From an uncultured Bacteroidales bacterium (lineage in GTDB: Bacteria; Bacteroidota; Bacteroidia; Bacteroidales; Bacteroidaceae): 64,000 nt of DNA. A program made the position numbers and the translations under genes. Position 1 is the first letter of the stretch; each line of letters starts with the position of its first letter. Of this stretch, positions 44,238 through 56,200 are shown piece after piece. The notes beneath the pieces are model-generated. The model saw nothing but the letters and a program-made list of their open reading frames with translations. It did not search any database and was not told the origin of the DNA. The stretch covers positions 1 to 64,000 of the forward strand of contig CADCNQ010000005.1 of NCBI GenBank assembly GCA_902802815.1, written 5' to 3'.

Positions 44238-47219
44238 ATGAAGCGCATTCTTTTAGCATTTATCACACTCACACCTTTCGTCGCACAGGCTCAGAAGACA
44301 CCCGTGACCGACACTGAGATTAACACACTCAACAGCGCCACAACGATAGGGACGGTGAGCATCCACGATCCGAGTATCGTATATAGCCCGACAAACAAAA
44401 CATACTATATATGGGGCTCTCATCTTGGCAATGCCAGGAGTACGGACCTGAAATCATGGACGGTGATGCACAACAGCATTTGGTATGACCCCTACTTCAT
44501 ACATCTGGCCCACCAGGGCGATGCAACGGGAACTGCCTGCAACGTGCGCGACGCATTCAACATCCAGCAGGTCACAAAGACCAAGAACTATCTGGGTGCA
44601 GAGGTGGATATGCCTAACATTGACGCAGAGGCGTATGCCAACCGCTATGCCGCACCCGGTGACGAAAAAGAGTGGTTTATTGACGGCAACATGTGGGCAC
44701 CGGATATCATCTACAACCCCACAATGGAAAAATGGTGCCTGTATCTGTCCATCAACGGTCCGCAATGGAACAGCATTATTATCCTGTTGACCTCCAACTC
44801 AGCAGAAGGCCCCTGGACTTATCAGGGACCCATCGTAATGGGTGGTTTCAACGGAAATACAGGTGCACCCACAATCAGTGAAACCGACCTTAACATTGCT
44901 ATCGGCACAACGTCCATTCCCAGCCGATACAAGATTAGCGACGGTTGGGGCAACTACTGGCCTAACTGTATCGACCCCTGCGTCTTCTTCGACGAAACCG
45001 GCGAGCTTTGGATGGCCTACGGTTCCTGGTCGGGCGGCATCTTCATGCTGAAACTGGACAAAGAAACCGGCCTCAACGACTACCAGTACAACTACACGAA
45101 CAACCCCTCCGACTACACATCGAAAGGGCAGAACGGCGTGAAAGACCCTTACTTCGGACGCAAAATTGCCGGCGGATACTATGTCAGCGGCGAGGGTCCG
45201 TACATCAAACACATCGGAGACTACTACTATCTCTTTATGAGCTATGGCGGATTCGGTCCCCGGGAAGGATACGAGATGCGTATCTTCCGCAGCAGCTCCC
45301 CCCTTGGACCGTACAACGATGCAGCAGGTCGCTCTGCGCTCTACACGGGACATGTTCTCAACCACAATACAGCCAGCGGTGTCACAAACGACACCCGAGG
45401 CATCAAACTGATGGGTGCATTCACCGGTTGGGGCGAGATGCAGACGCAGGGTTGGAACAGCCAAGGACATAACTCTGCCGTAGTCAACCCTCAGACAAAT
45501 CAGGCATTTGTGGTTTACCACACAAAGTATAACGACGGCACAGCCGGACATCTCGTCCACATCCAGCAACTCTTTCTAAACGAAAGCGGATGGCCGGTGG
45601 CTGCGCCATTTGCCTACAACGGTGAGAAAGAAACCCTGGACACCCCGAAAACATCTCACTACACCACCGACGACATCATAGGCGACTGGCATATAATGCG
45701 TCACTACTACAAGATGAGACAGGACAGCACCACCATCGCCAACCGCAAGCCCGTGATGGTGACGCTTAAAGAAGACGGCACCGTAAAGGGCGAACAGAGC
45801 ACTTACAACGGCACGTGGAGTGTGAAAGACGGCACCGATTACATCACATTGGCACTGGCCAGCGGCACCTACCAGGGAGTCCTTTGCTCCAATTCGATGA
45901 ACGGCGACAGCAGAGGCGCGGAATGGACTGGCAACAACCACAAGACCATCTCCTTCACCTGCGTGGACAATACCAACTCAAGTAATAGCGGCACACCTAT
46001 ATGGGGCTATAAACTTGAGCCGAAATCCGCCATCGCCTACAACCGTACGAAACTCACATTGCCCACAGCTACGGTTCTTTCAGACAACCTCAACGTATAC
46101 ACAGATATGGAAGAAAACGTTGTGGAAAACTGGACATCAACCAACACTGACATCCTCTCCAATACGGGCAAATTCAGAGCTCCCGATGCCGTGCCGTCAA
46201 CGGGAACCATAACTGTAAAATTCACAGGAGAACTGACGTGCGGTGACTATGCGTGGTCCAAGACTTTCAGCTGGTCTCTCAGCGCCAGAAACAAGAAAAT
46301 TGCTGTCGGACAGGCTGACGGCGACTATCTCAACGGACTTGTTGCATACTACGACTTCAATGAGGAACCTGCCGTAAACCTCAAGGACAATTCGCAGATA
46401 GCTGCCGTGGACAAGGCCGGCACAGGCACAGTCCCCGCATTTGAAACCGACAGCGCATACCGTTGCGGAATGGTTCTGCACCAGTATTTCGGCGCAAAGG
46501 AAAATGTCAGCTATACCCGTATGGACAATCCTCTCAAGGGTCAGAATCTCGACGGAGCCACCGTTTCCCTTTGGGTGAAGCGCCTTGACAGCAACGTGTG
46601 GGATGCTCTTTGGAGCTTCTTCAGCGGCACGTCCTCAACCGATGAAGGCGAACGCCTCTTCCTCACCGGCAACAGCTATCTCGGCTACAACAACAATGCA
46701 GGCGCATGGTTCGACATCAATCATCCCAACGATGTAACCTCAGAGAACATACCGGAGGGCGAATGGACACTCGTCACCTACACCTTTGATGAAACAGGAG
46801 TAAAACTCTATATCAACGGAGAATTCAAAGAGCACGAGGCATTCAACAGCAACAGCGGAACGGCCGCAGAGGCCTTCGACTACAGCAAGGTGCTCGACTG
46901 GCTCTCAAGTGCCAACTACTTCTATCTCGGCATGGGAAGTTTCTGGGGCAGCGCTCCGGCAGAGTTCGACGACATCCTTATCTACAATCGCGCGCTCACG
47001 CAGGAGGATATCACAGGACTCAACACGATGGAGAATCGCGACTACAATTTTGCATCAGGTCACTACACCCCGACAGACATCTTCTCGCTCGAAGGTGAAG
47101 AACCGGCAAAGAAACGTCCTACCGACGGCATCATCTACGATCTCAACGGCAGAATCCTGAACGCAACCCCCAGAAAGGGCATCTATATTCAGGACGGTAA
47201 GAAAAAGATTGCGTTGTAG
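44238..47219 (+). CDS. GH43 arabinanase-like enzyme with lipocalin-like and LamG modules
   Basis: 993 residues from the ATG at 44238, which begins the signal peptide (MKRILLAFITLTPFVAQAQ); an ATG four codons earlier is possible. GH43 propeller: base Asp44 in SIHDPSIVY, NMWAPDIIYNP, NCIDPCVFFDETGELWMAYGSW, acid Glu in SGEGPYIKH, and GHNSAVVNP. Next comes a lipocalin-like module (DIIGDWHIMRHYY..NGTWSVKDG), known from endo-alpha-1,5-arabinanases, then a concanavalin-like LamG module (GLVAYYDFNEE...FYLGMGSFWGSAPAEFDDILIYNRALT) and the tail motif ([26 protein letters not shown]). It should attack arabinan side chains of pectin outside the cell. The 3' end overlaps the convergent pgeF by 31 bases. 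Confidence 0.92.
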   Translation: MKRILLAFITLTPFVAQAQKTPVTDTEINTLNSATTIGTVSIHDPSIVYSPTNKTYYIWGSHLGNARSTDLKSWTVMHNSIWYDPYFIHLAHQGDATGTACNVRDAFNIQQVTKTKNYLGAEVDMPNIDAEAYANRYAAPGDEKEWFIDGNMWAPDIIYNPTMEKWCLYLSINGPQWNSIIILLTSNSAEGPWTYQGPIVMGGFNGNTGAPTISETDLNIAIGTTSIPSRYKISDGWGNYWPNCIDPCVFFDETGELWMAYGSWSGGIFMLKLDKETGLNDYQYNYTNNPSDYTSKGQNGVKDPYFGRKIAGGYYVSGEGPYIKHIGDYYYLFMSYGGFGPREGYEMRIFRSSSPLGPYNDAAGRSALYTGHVLNHNTASGVTNDTRGIKLMGAFTGWGEMQTQGWNSQGHNSAVVNPQTNQAFVVYHTKYNDGTAGHLVHIQQLFLNESGWPVAAPFAYNGEKETLDTPKTSHYTTDDIIGDWHIMRHYYKMRQDSTTIANRKPVMVTLKEDGTVKGEQSTYNGTWSVKDGTDYITLALASGTYQGVLCSNSMNGDSRGAEWTGNNHKTISFTCVDNTNSSNSGTPIWGYKLEPKSAIAYNRTKLTLPTATVLSDNLNVYTDMEENVVENWTSTNTDILSNTGKFRAPDAVPSTGTITVKFTGELTCGDYAWSKTFSWSLSARNKKIAVGQADGDYLNGLVAYYDFNEEPAVNLKDNSQIAAVDKAGTGTVPAFETDSAYRCGMVLHQYFGAKENVSYTRMDNPLKGQNLDGATVSLWVKRLDSNVWDALWSFFSGTSSTDEGERLFLTGNSYLGYNNNAGAWFDINHPNDVTSENIPEGEWTLVTYTFDETGVKLYINGEFKEHEAFNSNSGTAAEAFDYSKVLDWLSSANYFYLGMGSFWGSAPAEFDDILIYNRALTQEDITGLNTMENRDYNFASGHYTPTDIFSLEGEEPAKKRPTDGIIYDLNGRILNATPRKGIYIQDGKKKIAL

Positions 47220-47857
47220 TTACGCCCGGTGTTGATTGTTTCCCTGCGGGCGCTGTACCAACAGGGAGACGTTCTTGTGTCTATGCCCGACACACAGATA
47301 TCCTTTACGCCCATCTCTTCGAGGAGCCAGCGGTTCGCCTCCCACAGGTCGATGTGCCATTTTTCCTCGCGGGAAGAGATGCGTTCCATCGGGAACCCAG
47401 ATTCCAGAAAGGCCTCGTACACTTCGTCGCCCACCTCAAAAGACTCCCGCGAGATACTGGGGCCTATGATTGCGTGACATTCGGGAAACGATGTGAATTT
47501 ATCACTCAAAGACATCTTTTCCAATGTCTTTTGCACAATACGCGATACTGTTCCGCGCCATCCGGCATGCACAGCAGCCACGATAGGAGTATCCCCGTCT
47601 GTATAAAGCAGTATAGGAACGCAGTCGGCCGTCTTGACTGCAACACACAATCCTGCCACATCTGTGATGACAGCATCTGTGTCTTCCGGCCTGCCGGCCT
47701 CTCTTACCCATACAACATTCGGGGAATGCACCTGACGGGGAAGCGACACACCTATCGCTCCGGAAGGCGGAAGGAAACTCCCGTCTTCCGTCAAAGGAAA
47801 ACGGTCATCCTTTCCGACGGAAAACGCGCGAATGTACTCAGGAGTCTGATATTTCAT
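47189..47857 (-). CDS. pgeF: Peptidoglycan editing factor PgeF (laccase-domain/YfiH family)
   Basis: 222 residues. The metal triad of the family is intact: His44 in RQVHSPNV, Cys79 in [11 protein letters not shown] and His97 in [12 protein letters not shown]-terminal [15 protein letters not shown] also fits. Relatives remove wrongly placed L-Ser from peptidoglycan precursors or act as purine-nucleoside/phenol enzymes. The N-terminus is about 30 residues shorter than usual, lacking the STRxGGVSxxPYxSLN block. The start overlaps obg by 20 bases; last gene of hpt-adk-obg-pgeF. Confidence 0.9.
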   Translation of the reverse strand: MKYQTPEYIRAFSVGKDDRFPLTEDGSFLPPSGAIGVSLPRQVHSPNVVWVREAGRPEDTDAVITDVAGLCVAVKTADCVPILLYTDGDTPIVAAVHAGWRGTVSRIVQKTLEKMSLSDKFTSFPECHAIIGPSISRESFEVGDEVYEAFLESGFPMERISSREEKWHIDLWEANRWLLEEMGVKDICVSGIDTRTSPCWYSARRETINTGRNYNAIFFLPS

Positions 47858-48998
47858 CGTCCCATTCCTCTTCTATGATTTCCTCATCATCTTCATCTTC
47901 ATCTTCCACGGAGAGGTCGATATCATCCTCTTCGTCATGGATGAAAGAGAAATCTCTGGAACGGTGAACAAGCGTCTCTTTCTGACTGATTGCCGCAAGT
48001 TTATTACTTTCGCTATTGAGTGACTTCCACAGAATATCTTTCAGATCCGTGAGTCCGACCTGTGCTACAGATGAGATGAATACAACAGGTAAATCCTCCG
48101 GCAAATCCTCACGAAGCATCTCCATCAGTTCTGCGTCCAAAAGGTCGCACTTCGTCACAGCCAACACTCGCTGCTTGTCTAACATCTCCGGATTGAACTT
48201 ACCAAGTTCGCTAAGAAGCACCTCGTACTCCTTGCGTATATTATCAGCATCGCCCGGTACCATAAAAAGCAGCAAACTGTTGCGTTCTATATGACGAAGA
48301 AAACGAAGTCCCAGTCCCCTACCCTCTGCAGCACCTTCTATAATACCGGGAATATCAGCCATTACGAAACTCTGTCCGTCACGATACGATACAATACCCA
48401 ACTGTGGCTCCATCGTTGTGAACGGATAATCAGCTATCTTCGGACGCGCACTCGAAAGAGTACTCAGCAAGGTACTCTTGCCGGCATTCGGAAAACCGAC
48501 AAGACCGACATCTGCCAAAAGTTTCAGTTCAAGCACCACAGCCATCTCCTGCATCGGTTCTCCGGGTTGTGCATAGCGGGGAGCCTGGTTCGTAGACGTG
48601 CGGAAATTCCAGTTGCCCAATCCTCCCCTTCCACCTTTCAGAAGAACCTCTTCCTGTCCGTCCTCCGTGATGTCGCAAACGTATTCTCCAGTTTCTGCAT
48701 TGTAGACCACAGTACCGCAGGGTACGTCAATATACCGATCCTCACCGTCAGCCCCGGTACTGCGGCTTTTACCTCCGGCCTGACCGTTTGTAGCGAACAC
48801 GTGGCGCTGATAACGCAAGTGGAGCAATGTCCAGTAGTTGCGATTACCCCGCAGAATGACATGACCGCCCCGTCCGCCGTCCCCACCGTCCGGTCCACCG
48901 TTAGGTACATACTTGGCACGGCGCATGTGCATAGAACCTCTGCCGCCCTTTCCCGAGCGGCAGAGAATCTTGACGTAATCTACAAAATTGCTTTCCAA
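47838..48998 (-). CDS. obg: GTPase Obg/CgtA
   Basis: 386 residues. Glycine-rich Obg fold at the N-terminus ([21 protein letters not shown] cut; [14 protein letters not shown]), G1 loop GFPNAGKST (168-176), G2/G3 region [11 protein letters not shown] and [10 protein letters not shown]4 TKCDL. The C-terminal tail is strongly acidic ([16 protein letters not shown]). An essential GTPase for late 50S assembly and stress response. It starts 5 bp after adk. Confidence 0.98.
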   Translation of the reverse strand: MESNFVDYVKILCRSGKGGRGSMHMRRAKYVPNGGPDGGDGGRGGHVILRGNRNYWTLLHLRYQRHVFATNGQAGGKSRSTGADGEDRYIDVPCGTVVYNAETGEYVCDITEDGQEEVLLKGGRGGLGNWNFRTSTNQAPRYAQPGEPMQEMAVVLELKLLADVGLVGFPNAGKSTLLSTLSSARPKIADYPFTTMEPQLGIVSYRDGQSFVMADIPGIIEGAAEGRGLGLRFLRHIERNSLLLFMVPGDADNIRKEYEVLLSELGKFNPEMLDKQRVLAVTKCDLLDAELMEMLREDLPEDLPVVFISSVAQVGLTDLKDILWKSLNSESNKLAAISQKETLVHRSRDFSFIHDEEDDIDLSVEDEDEDDEEIIEEEWDDEISDS

Positions 48999-49003
48999 TA
49001 TTC

Positions 49004-49573
49004 CTACTCTTTGTCCAAGAAAGCAAATATCTCTGAAAGCATCAGTTCCTTACTGCCCTTCCACGTGAAGGCATGACGGATTCCCTCTGCTTGGAACCAT
49101 TTTGACAAAGGCTCCGTTTGACTGTGATATACAGCAAAACGCTTCTTGATAGTCTCTTCGTTGTCATCTGCACGGCCCTGTTCGATAGCCCTGTTAAGAA
49201 GACGCTGCAACAGAGTCTCTTCGTCCACAATGAGTTCTACCATCACTCCCATATCGTCACCGCGCTCGGCAAGCATCTTCTTGAGAGCCTCTGCCTGTGC
49301 TATTGTACGGGGGAAACCGTCGAATATCACACCTTTTCCCTTTGGCAGCGAGTCATATGTCTTTGCCAGAATGTCAATCATCAGAGAGTCAGGCAGGAGC
49401 TGTCCCTGGTCAATATATCCCTTGGCGGTCTTACCCAGTTCCGTACCGTTCTTGATTTCTGCACGCAGCACGTCACCGGTGCTGATATGACCCATATTGT
49501 AGCGAGCCACGATTTCATCACTGTAAGTGCCCTTTCCCGAACCGGGAGCACCAAAGATAATAATGTTTTTCAT
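49004..49573 (-). CDS. adk: Adenylate kinase
   Basis: 189 residues, the short form without the LID insertion. P-loop GAPGSGKGT (8-16), [22 protein letters not shown] and the Arg-rich region [14 protein letters not shown]. It converts AMP plus ATP to 2 ADP. It follows hpt by 15 bp, a gap that carries a short 8-bp direct repeat (TTCTTGTA twice). Confidence 0.98.
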   Translation of the reverse strand: MKNIIIFGAPGSGKGTYSDEIVARYNMGHISTGDVLRAEIKNGTELGKTAKGYIDQGQLLPDSLMIDILAKTYDSLPKGKGVIFDGFPRTIAQAEALKKMLAERGDDMGVMVELIVDEETLLQRLLNRAIEQGRADDNEETIKKRFAVYHSQTEPLSKWFQAEGIRHAFTWKGSKELMLSEIFAFLDKE

Positions 49574-49588
49574 TCTTGTATTCTTGTA

Positions 49589-50137
49589 TTATTTTTTCAT
49601 TCTATCTTCTACGACATAAATACCCTTGAGGTTGCGGCCATATCCGTCGTAGTCCAGACCATAGCCCACAATAAAGCCGTTGGGAATGGAGAGACAGCAA
49701 TAACGGATATCCAACTGCACCTGTAATTTATCCGGCTTGGTAAGCAACGTGCATATATTGATGCTTGCGGGATTATGACCTTTGAGCGTCTCCAGCATGT
49801 GAGCCATCGTGATGCCCGTGTCCACAATGTCTTCCACGATAATGACATGGCGGCCGGTGATATCCACGTTCAGACCGATAAGTTCGCGCACATTACCCGT
49901 TGTGCCCATACCCTGATAGGATGTCATCTTCACGAAACTTAACTCGCAAGGCAAATTCACCTCGCGCATAAGGTCTGCGGCAAAGATAAAACTGCCGTTC
50001 AACACACAAAGGAAAAGAGGCTCCTTCCCTTCGTAATCGCGGTTGATTTCCGCAGCAACACGCTTCACTTCCCTGTCAAGTTCTTCAGGTGTGATAAAAG
50101 GTACAAATCTTCTGTCTTTTACTGAAATGCTGTCCAT
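49589..50137 (-). CDS. hpt: Hypoxanthine phosphoribosyltransferase
   Basis: 182 residues. PRPP-binding motif VIIVEDIVDTGIT and the flexible-loop Ser-Tyr (FVKMTSYQGM) are present; length is normal. It salvages hypoxanthine/guanine to IMP/GMP. First gene of the hpt-adk-obg-pgeF operon, which combines purine salvage with ATP balance and a ribosome-assembly GTPase. Promoter at 50156-50163. Confidence 0.97.
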   Translation of the reverse strand: MDSISVKDRRFVPFITPEELDREVKRVAAEINRDYEGKEPLFLCVLNGSFIFAADLMREVNLPCELSFVKMTSYQGMGTTGNVRELIGLNVDITGRHVIIVEDIVDTGITMAHMLETLKGHNPASINICTLLTKPDKLQVQLDIRYCCLSIPNGFIVGYGLDYDGYGRNLKGIYVVEDRMKK

Positions 50138-50155
50138 TGTTCTTCAATTTGTCCA

Positions 50156-50163
50156 CAAATATA
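50156..50163 (-). promoter_or_regulatory. -7 box TATATTTG for hpt
   Basis: The minus strand reads TATATTTG 18 bases before the hpt start; divergent with the plus-strand box at 50207. Confidence 0.7.
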
Positions 50164-50206
50164 CAATTTTTTTGTATATGTACCCACGCGTAAGACAACT
50201 TTTTTG

Positions 50207-50214
50207 TACCTTTG
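50207..50214 (+). promoter_or_regulatory. -7 box TACCTTTG for the DUF4831 gene
   Basis: TACCTTTG, 24 bases before the ATG at 50239. Confidence 0.7.
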
Positions 50215-53200
50215 TAGTCAAATTGTAATATAACATTGATGAAAAGACTTATTTTCTCTTCCGCAATCCTCACCGTATTCTGCGTAGCATCACTCCAGAC
50301 AAGCGCCCAGACTGAGACAGAGCCGTTCATACCGGGAAGCACACTTGAAGGCGTATGCTACTACCTTCCCCGCACCGCTTTGCGCGTAGTAATCAAGGCA
50401 GAAAGAACTATCACCCGCCCTGGCGACTTTGCAAAATATGCTTTCAAATACCTCCGTCTGCAAGACGTACCGAATCAAATCAGCACGTCATGGCAGATTA
50501 AGAGTATTGAATTGCAACCCTATGGTGTACCCGATAAAAACAAGGCATACACCATCCATCTCAAGAGCAAAACCGTTGCACCTCTCGTAGGATTAAGCCG
50601 TGACGGAATACTGCTTTCCATCAATACGGATGCCGATGAAGACAAACTTCCCGACTTGCCCGAGCGTATACCAGCCGAAAAGCTCGTAAATCCCCGTGAC
50701 TATATGAATCAGGAAATGCTGTCGGCCAGCAGTGTGGCAAAGATGGCAGAACTTGTGGCTCAAGAGATTTACGACATCCGCGAGAGCCGTAACTCACTCA
50801 TCCGTGGCGAAGCAGACAATACGCCCAAAGACGGAGCACAACTGCAACTCATGCTCGACCAGTTGGACAAACAAACCACCGCTTTGGAGTCTCTTTTCAA
50901 GGGCACTCAGGAGACCAGTGTAGAAGTATTCTCTCTTTCCGTGATACCCTCGGAGGTCACGCAGAAGATGCTTCTCTGCCGTTTCTCACAAAAACTGGGC
51001 ATTGTTGACGGCGACGATCTCAGCGGTGAACCCATCTATTTGAGCATTGAAAATCTTGAAACGCTCCCCGCACCTGTCATAGACGAGGTGACCGGCAAAA
51101 AACTCGCCAAAGTGGAGAAGGGTGTCTTCTACAATGTGCCTGCTCGCATGAAGGCCACCGTGTTCTCTGCCGACCAGAAATACACAGTTCTGGAAACACC
51201 TATGGGACAATTTGGCTGCGTACAACTGCTTTCCAACCTGCTCTTCGACAAGAAGACAACAACAAAGGTTACCTTCTTCCAGCAGACCGGTGGCACAAAG
51301 GATGTAATGGAATAAAGCTGCGAGGACACAAAAATTAGTCCTCTTACATCTTACTCCTTTTGTCCGTTTGTCCGAAATACAAAAGAAAAGCCACCTCACT
51401 CATTTTGTGAAGTGGCTTTCTTAGTAGACAAGTTAACGAGTAGACGAGTTGACAAGTTGGATGTCTTACATCTTACTTCTCCACATAGTATTTCTTTCCG
51501 CCTTGGATGTAATATCCGCTCTTGGGCTTCTCGGTTAATCTGCGTCCGTTGAGGTCGTAGATGGGAGCGTTGGCATCAACAATAGTTTTTTCAGCAGTCA
51601 GTGAGTTGATAGCATCATATCCTTCCGGGAACTGCACAAGACGGAAATTAGAGAACGACATCCAATTGTGAATAAGTGAGGTCACACCTCTCACACCAAT
51701 GCTCACGATTGTATTTCCCGTCAGTTCAAACTCTAAAGAGGTCTGCTCCCAGCCATTATTGAACAAACCGCCAACACTACTGATGTGCGCCATTTCTGCC
51801 GTCTCATCACCAGCAAAGAGCGTCAGAGCGACATCCCGTTCAGAGCGTCCTATAGCTGTCAGCTGATACTTGCCTGCCGGTAGCATGATACCCTGTTGGA
51901 ATGCAACATCCCATGCCGATGCACCCCAATTGCCACCATCGAAATATTTGTGGTTGGTGTCGCCGCTGCCGTCTGTCCAGGGCTGACCATCAAGTATATT
52001 TATGCTGCCGCCGGAACCTTCGCCCCTAACGGTTGTCCATCCATCAACACCCTCTTCTGCTTTCGGATTATTAATATATGATGTCATATTCGTTGCGCCG
52101 TTCACACCTTCCAGCATGGCACTTGATTCTGCATACTGGCGATAAAGGGGCAACAGCGTTTCCATTCTGCTTACAACATCTGCTGCACTTGTTGGTGAAA
52201 CAGCGGCAGCTGATTCTGCAGCATCCTTCTTCGCTACTGATGCATAGGGGAAGTTGCGACCCTTGATATCTACCCATGCGTCGTAGCTTGCTTTGGCATC
52301 TGTGAAGGCCTTCATTGCCATCTCCAAAGCGTTGACAGCTGTCTGATAGGCTTCTGCCGTTTGTTCGCTCACGGTGGTGTTATTGCTGATGGTCTGAGAG
52401 AGTGTTGTGCGCTCAAAGCCTGTGACGTTGACGTATGCCGCATCATTGAGAGTCTCTATTGCTTTCGACAAAGTGTTGGCATGCACTACCGTGGCATCCA
52501 CCAGAGCCGTTACACCCTTTATCTGGATAACTTCCCAGTTGGTAAACTTCTTTTCGCTCACCATGCCGAGTTCCACAGTGCCGTCGGTCACTGTTACCCC
52601 ATTGAGCACGGCTGTAGCTATTTCCGAGAATGACGTTGCCCAGTGCACAGGGATATACTGCTTCACGGTGCCGTTGACAGTTTTGGCATAGAGATACACA
52701 GCAGTCTCATCTCCTTCGTTAGAGGCAGTCATCTCCGAATCGATACCTGTATCACGCCCCTTTGTAGAGGCTGCAGCCCCGTAGAGTTCGATGCGGTAGG
52801 TGCCATTGGCAAGTCCTGTGAGTGGGCGTGTGAATACTGTGCCCTGTTCGGCGCTGCTGTCATTGAACTTCTCGCATGCCGGAGTCGTGCGGCCATCATT
52901 GGTGGTCACCTGGGGGGCTGCCCAGCCTACATAACCCGTTGCACCGTTCCATCCTTGCCAATCGACAGGGAATTCTGACGTAAGGTCTGTCTCAATGTAG
53001 ATACGGTCGTCATCTCCGCCACCACCTGTAGACAGGATTGTTCCAAATTCTTTCCATTGGTCAGCAATTCTATATGATGATACAGAGGATTGGGGCACGT
53101 AAAGCGTGGCTTCGCTTTGCGGAACAGAAGCGAACGCATTATTACCAGTTATCGGCACGATTGTTGCATTACAAGTAACGGATGTGAGTCCGGAGCAACC

Positions 53201-56200
53201 GGAGAAGGCTCTCTCGCCAATACTCACCACGCTGCTAGGAATCTTGAAAGACGTGAGCCCGGAGCAACCGGAGAAGGCACTCTTGCCAATGCTCGTCACG
53301 CTATTAAGATATTCTATAGTAGTGAGGTTGGAGCAGTTCTCAAAGGCACTGGTGCCGATGCTTGTTAAGTTTTGGGCAAAATAAACAGACGTGAGGTTGG
53401 AGCAACCGGAGAAGGCACTCTCGCCAATGTTCTTCACGCTGCTATTGAAGTTAACATATGTCATGCTGGAGCAATCCGAGAAGGCATTATTACCTATGCT
53501 CTTCTTCCCAGAACTGCCGCCATAAAAGTAAGCATACGTAAGTCCGGAGCAGCCAGAGAATGCATAGGCATCAATTATCGTCGTGCTACCGGGAATTATG
53601 ACGGATGTCAGACCGGAACATCCCCTGAAAGCACGGGCGCCGATGCATGTCACGTAGTCACCAATGGTGACAGACTTGAGGGCGGAGCAATCCGAGAAGG
53701 CATTCATACCGATCATCGTTACATTATTACCGATTATATATTCCTCCACTTGAGACCCGAAAATCTTTGACATATTATGGTCGGTGTCGTAAAGGGCTGA
53801 AACAAAGTCATCAGAGTTCAATGTGACTGACTTGAGAGCGGAGCAACCCTCAAAGGCTCCTTCGCGGATAATAGTCACACTGCTTGGAATATTGATTGTT
53901 GTGAGGCTTGAGCAACCCTCAAAGGCGTGATTGTAGATGCCTGTCAAACTACTATTGTGGGGGGCAATGTATATCGACTTGACGTTGGAACATCCTAAGA
54001 AAGCATTTATTCCAATATCTATCACACCATCTCCAATTTCATATTTCTCCACTTGAGACCCGAAAATCGTCCCCAGATTTCTGCTGCTGCTATACCCCTT
54101 ACTAACGATAGCATCAGACTTTAATACCACATATGTAAGGTTGGAGCAACCATCAAAGGCATCATCCCAGATTGTCGTCACACTCGCGGGAATTTTGAAT
54201 GATGTGAGGCTTGAGCATCCCGCGAAGGCTTTCTCGCCGATTTTCTGTACGTTACTTTCTGGCCAGCCATCACCATTAACAGAGAAAATAGGAATGCTCG
54301 TGAGGCTTGAGCAACCTTTAAAGGCTCTTTTGCCAATGCTCGTCACACTGCTAGGAATGCTGACAGACTTGAGGCTGGAACAATCCAAGAAGGTATCATC
54401 GCCGATGCTCGTCACACCGCTGGGAATGGTGAAAGACGTTAGTCCCGAGCATCTTTTGAAGGCACTCTCGCCGATGCTCGTCACACTGGCAGGGATCTTA
54501 ATCGATGTCAGACCTGTACGACCAGAGAAGGCATACTTGCCGATGCTCGTAACACTGTATGTTTTATAACCATATCTAACAGTAGAGGGGATAGTAACGG
54601 AACCTGAATATTTATTTGTTCGCGTGACAGTGGCGTTTGAACCGGCGCCGTTGTAAAAAATGCCATCCACTTCAAATTTATCTTCAAATTCATCCGCCCA
54701 AGAGAGCATAGATACCGCAAGAAGCAGCAACGTAGCGAAAATTCGCTGAAAATGTAGTTTTGTTTTCATATGATTATTCTGTTTAAATTTTTCGATGCAA
54801 AAATACATAAAAACCGCCTGATTTCATAAACGACATCTGTGTCAATAGAGGCCAAAGATTGGTTCAAATTGGTTCAAATGCACATCATCGGGGTGTGAAG
54901 CCAACTCCGCCGCCCTTTTCTGCCATTCTGCCATGAATTATGTGGAATAAATGTTGTATCTTTGTGGCTCAAATAAGCGACCCATTAAGAGTTTTTCGCA
55001 CGACACCCATGACGGAACAGGAAATATCATCTTCCAACGAACTGCAACAGCACATCGCCGCACTGCGCGAAGCGATTGAGACATCCGTAGGTAAAAGGAT
55101 ACAGACTCCCAAAGACTTCGACTATCTCTCACAGGTAATAGAAGAACGTCAGGGCGAGCACGTCAGTGTGAGTACACTCAAACGCATTTGGGGATATGTC
55201 CCATCAAGCAGCATGCCACGACGCAGCACACTGAACATATTGGCACAACTGGTAGGCAACAGGGATTGGGATGACTTCTGCAACAAGGATTTTTCCTGTT
55301 CTACCGATGAAAATGCACAAACTGTCATCGAAAGGGAAGTAAAAGACCCATCCCGGAAACGGGCTACAACTATTACAGCAATATTGCTAGTAGGCATCGT
55401 CATCGCCCTTTCTTTTATTATCAGAGCACGAACAACACCCGCCTCACTCATCCTGCATGCTGGTCAGACTTTCGCCACTGTGGACGATTACTTGGACATC
55501 TTCGATGCACATGACCGCCAGACACCGTGGAGCGTGCCCGTACCCAATCACCCCGGTCTGATTATCTGGGGACCGAGATACCATCACCCCGACTGGCACA
55601 ACGAAGGCAACGCCGACAGCCTCATGCCCACCATTACCGAATATTGGCAACCGGCAGACACAACAGGTTTCACACCTGCTGCAATCGCTATTCGCAATGC
55701 CGACAATTATCTTCGCGTGACATCGTTCGCAGAATTGCGCATCACATTCATGGTAGGATTACCCGGAAAACCATCCTACACCTTCCTTGGTGTGTATTGC
55801 CTCGATGAGTCATGCTCCGACACCGCCCGACTCGTGTGGAAACGCATTGCAACGGAGTGCGACCTCAACCATTTGGATCTTCTAAACCAGTTACGCTACA
55901 AACCATAGAAATATTCCAGCTTATTTGCCCGCTAGCCCGGTTACTTCGGAGCAGCAGTCCGGTGGCACAAAGGATGTAATGGAATAAAGCTGCGAGGACA
56001 CAAAAATTAGTCCTCTTACATCTTACTCCTTTTGTCCGTTTGTCCGAAATACAAAAGTCTTTTATATGGTCAATATCCAAAAAACACAAATCTGTTAGCT
56101 CAATGACATTCTTCCGTGCGCTACCCCCATAAAAAATTGCGCAAGGAGCAAACGCAGGAAATCGCGTGGTCTTCATATCCTTCAATTTCCTGACAATTCT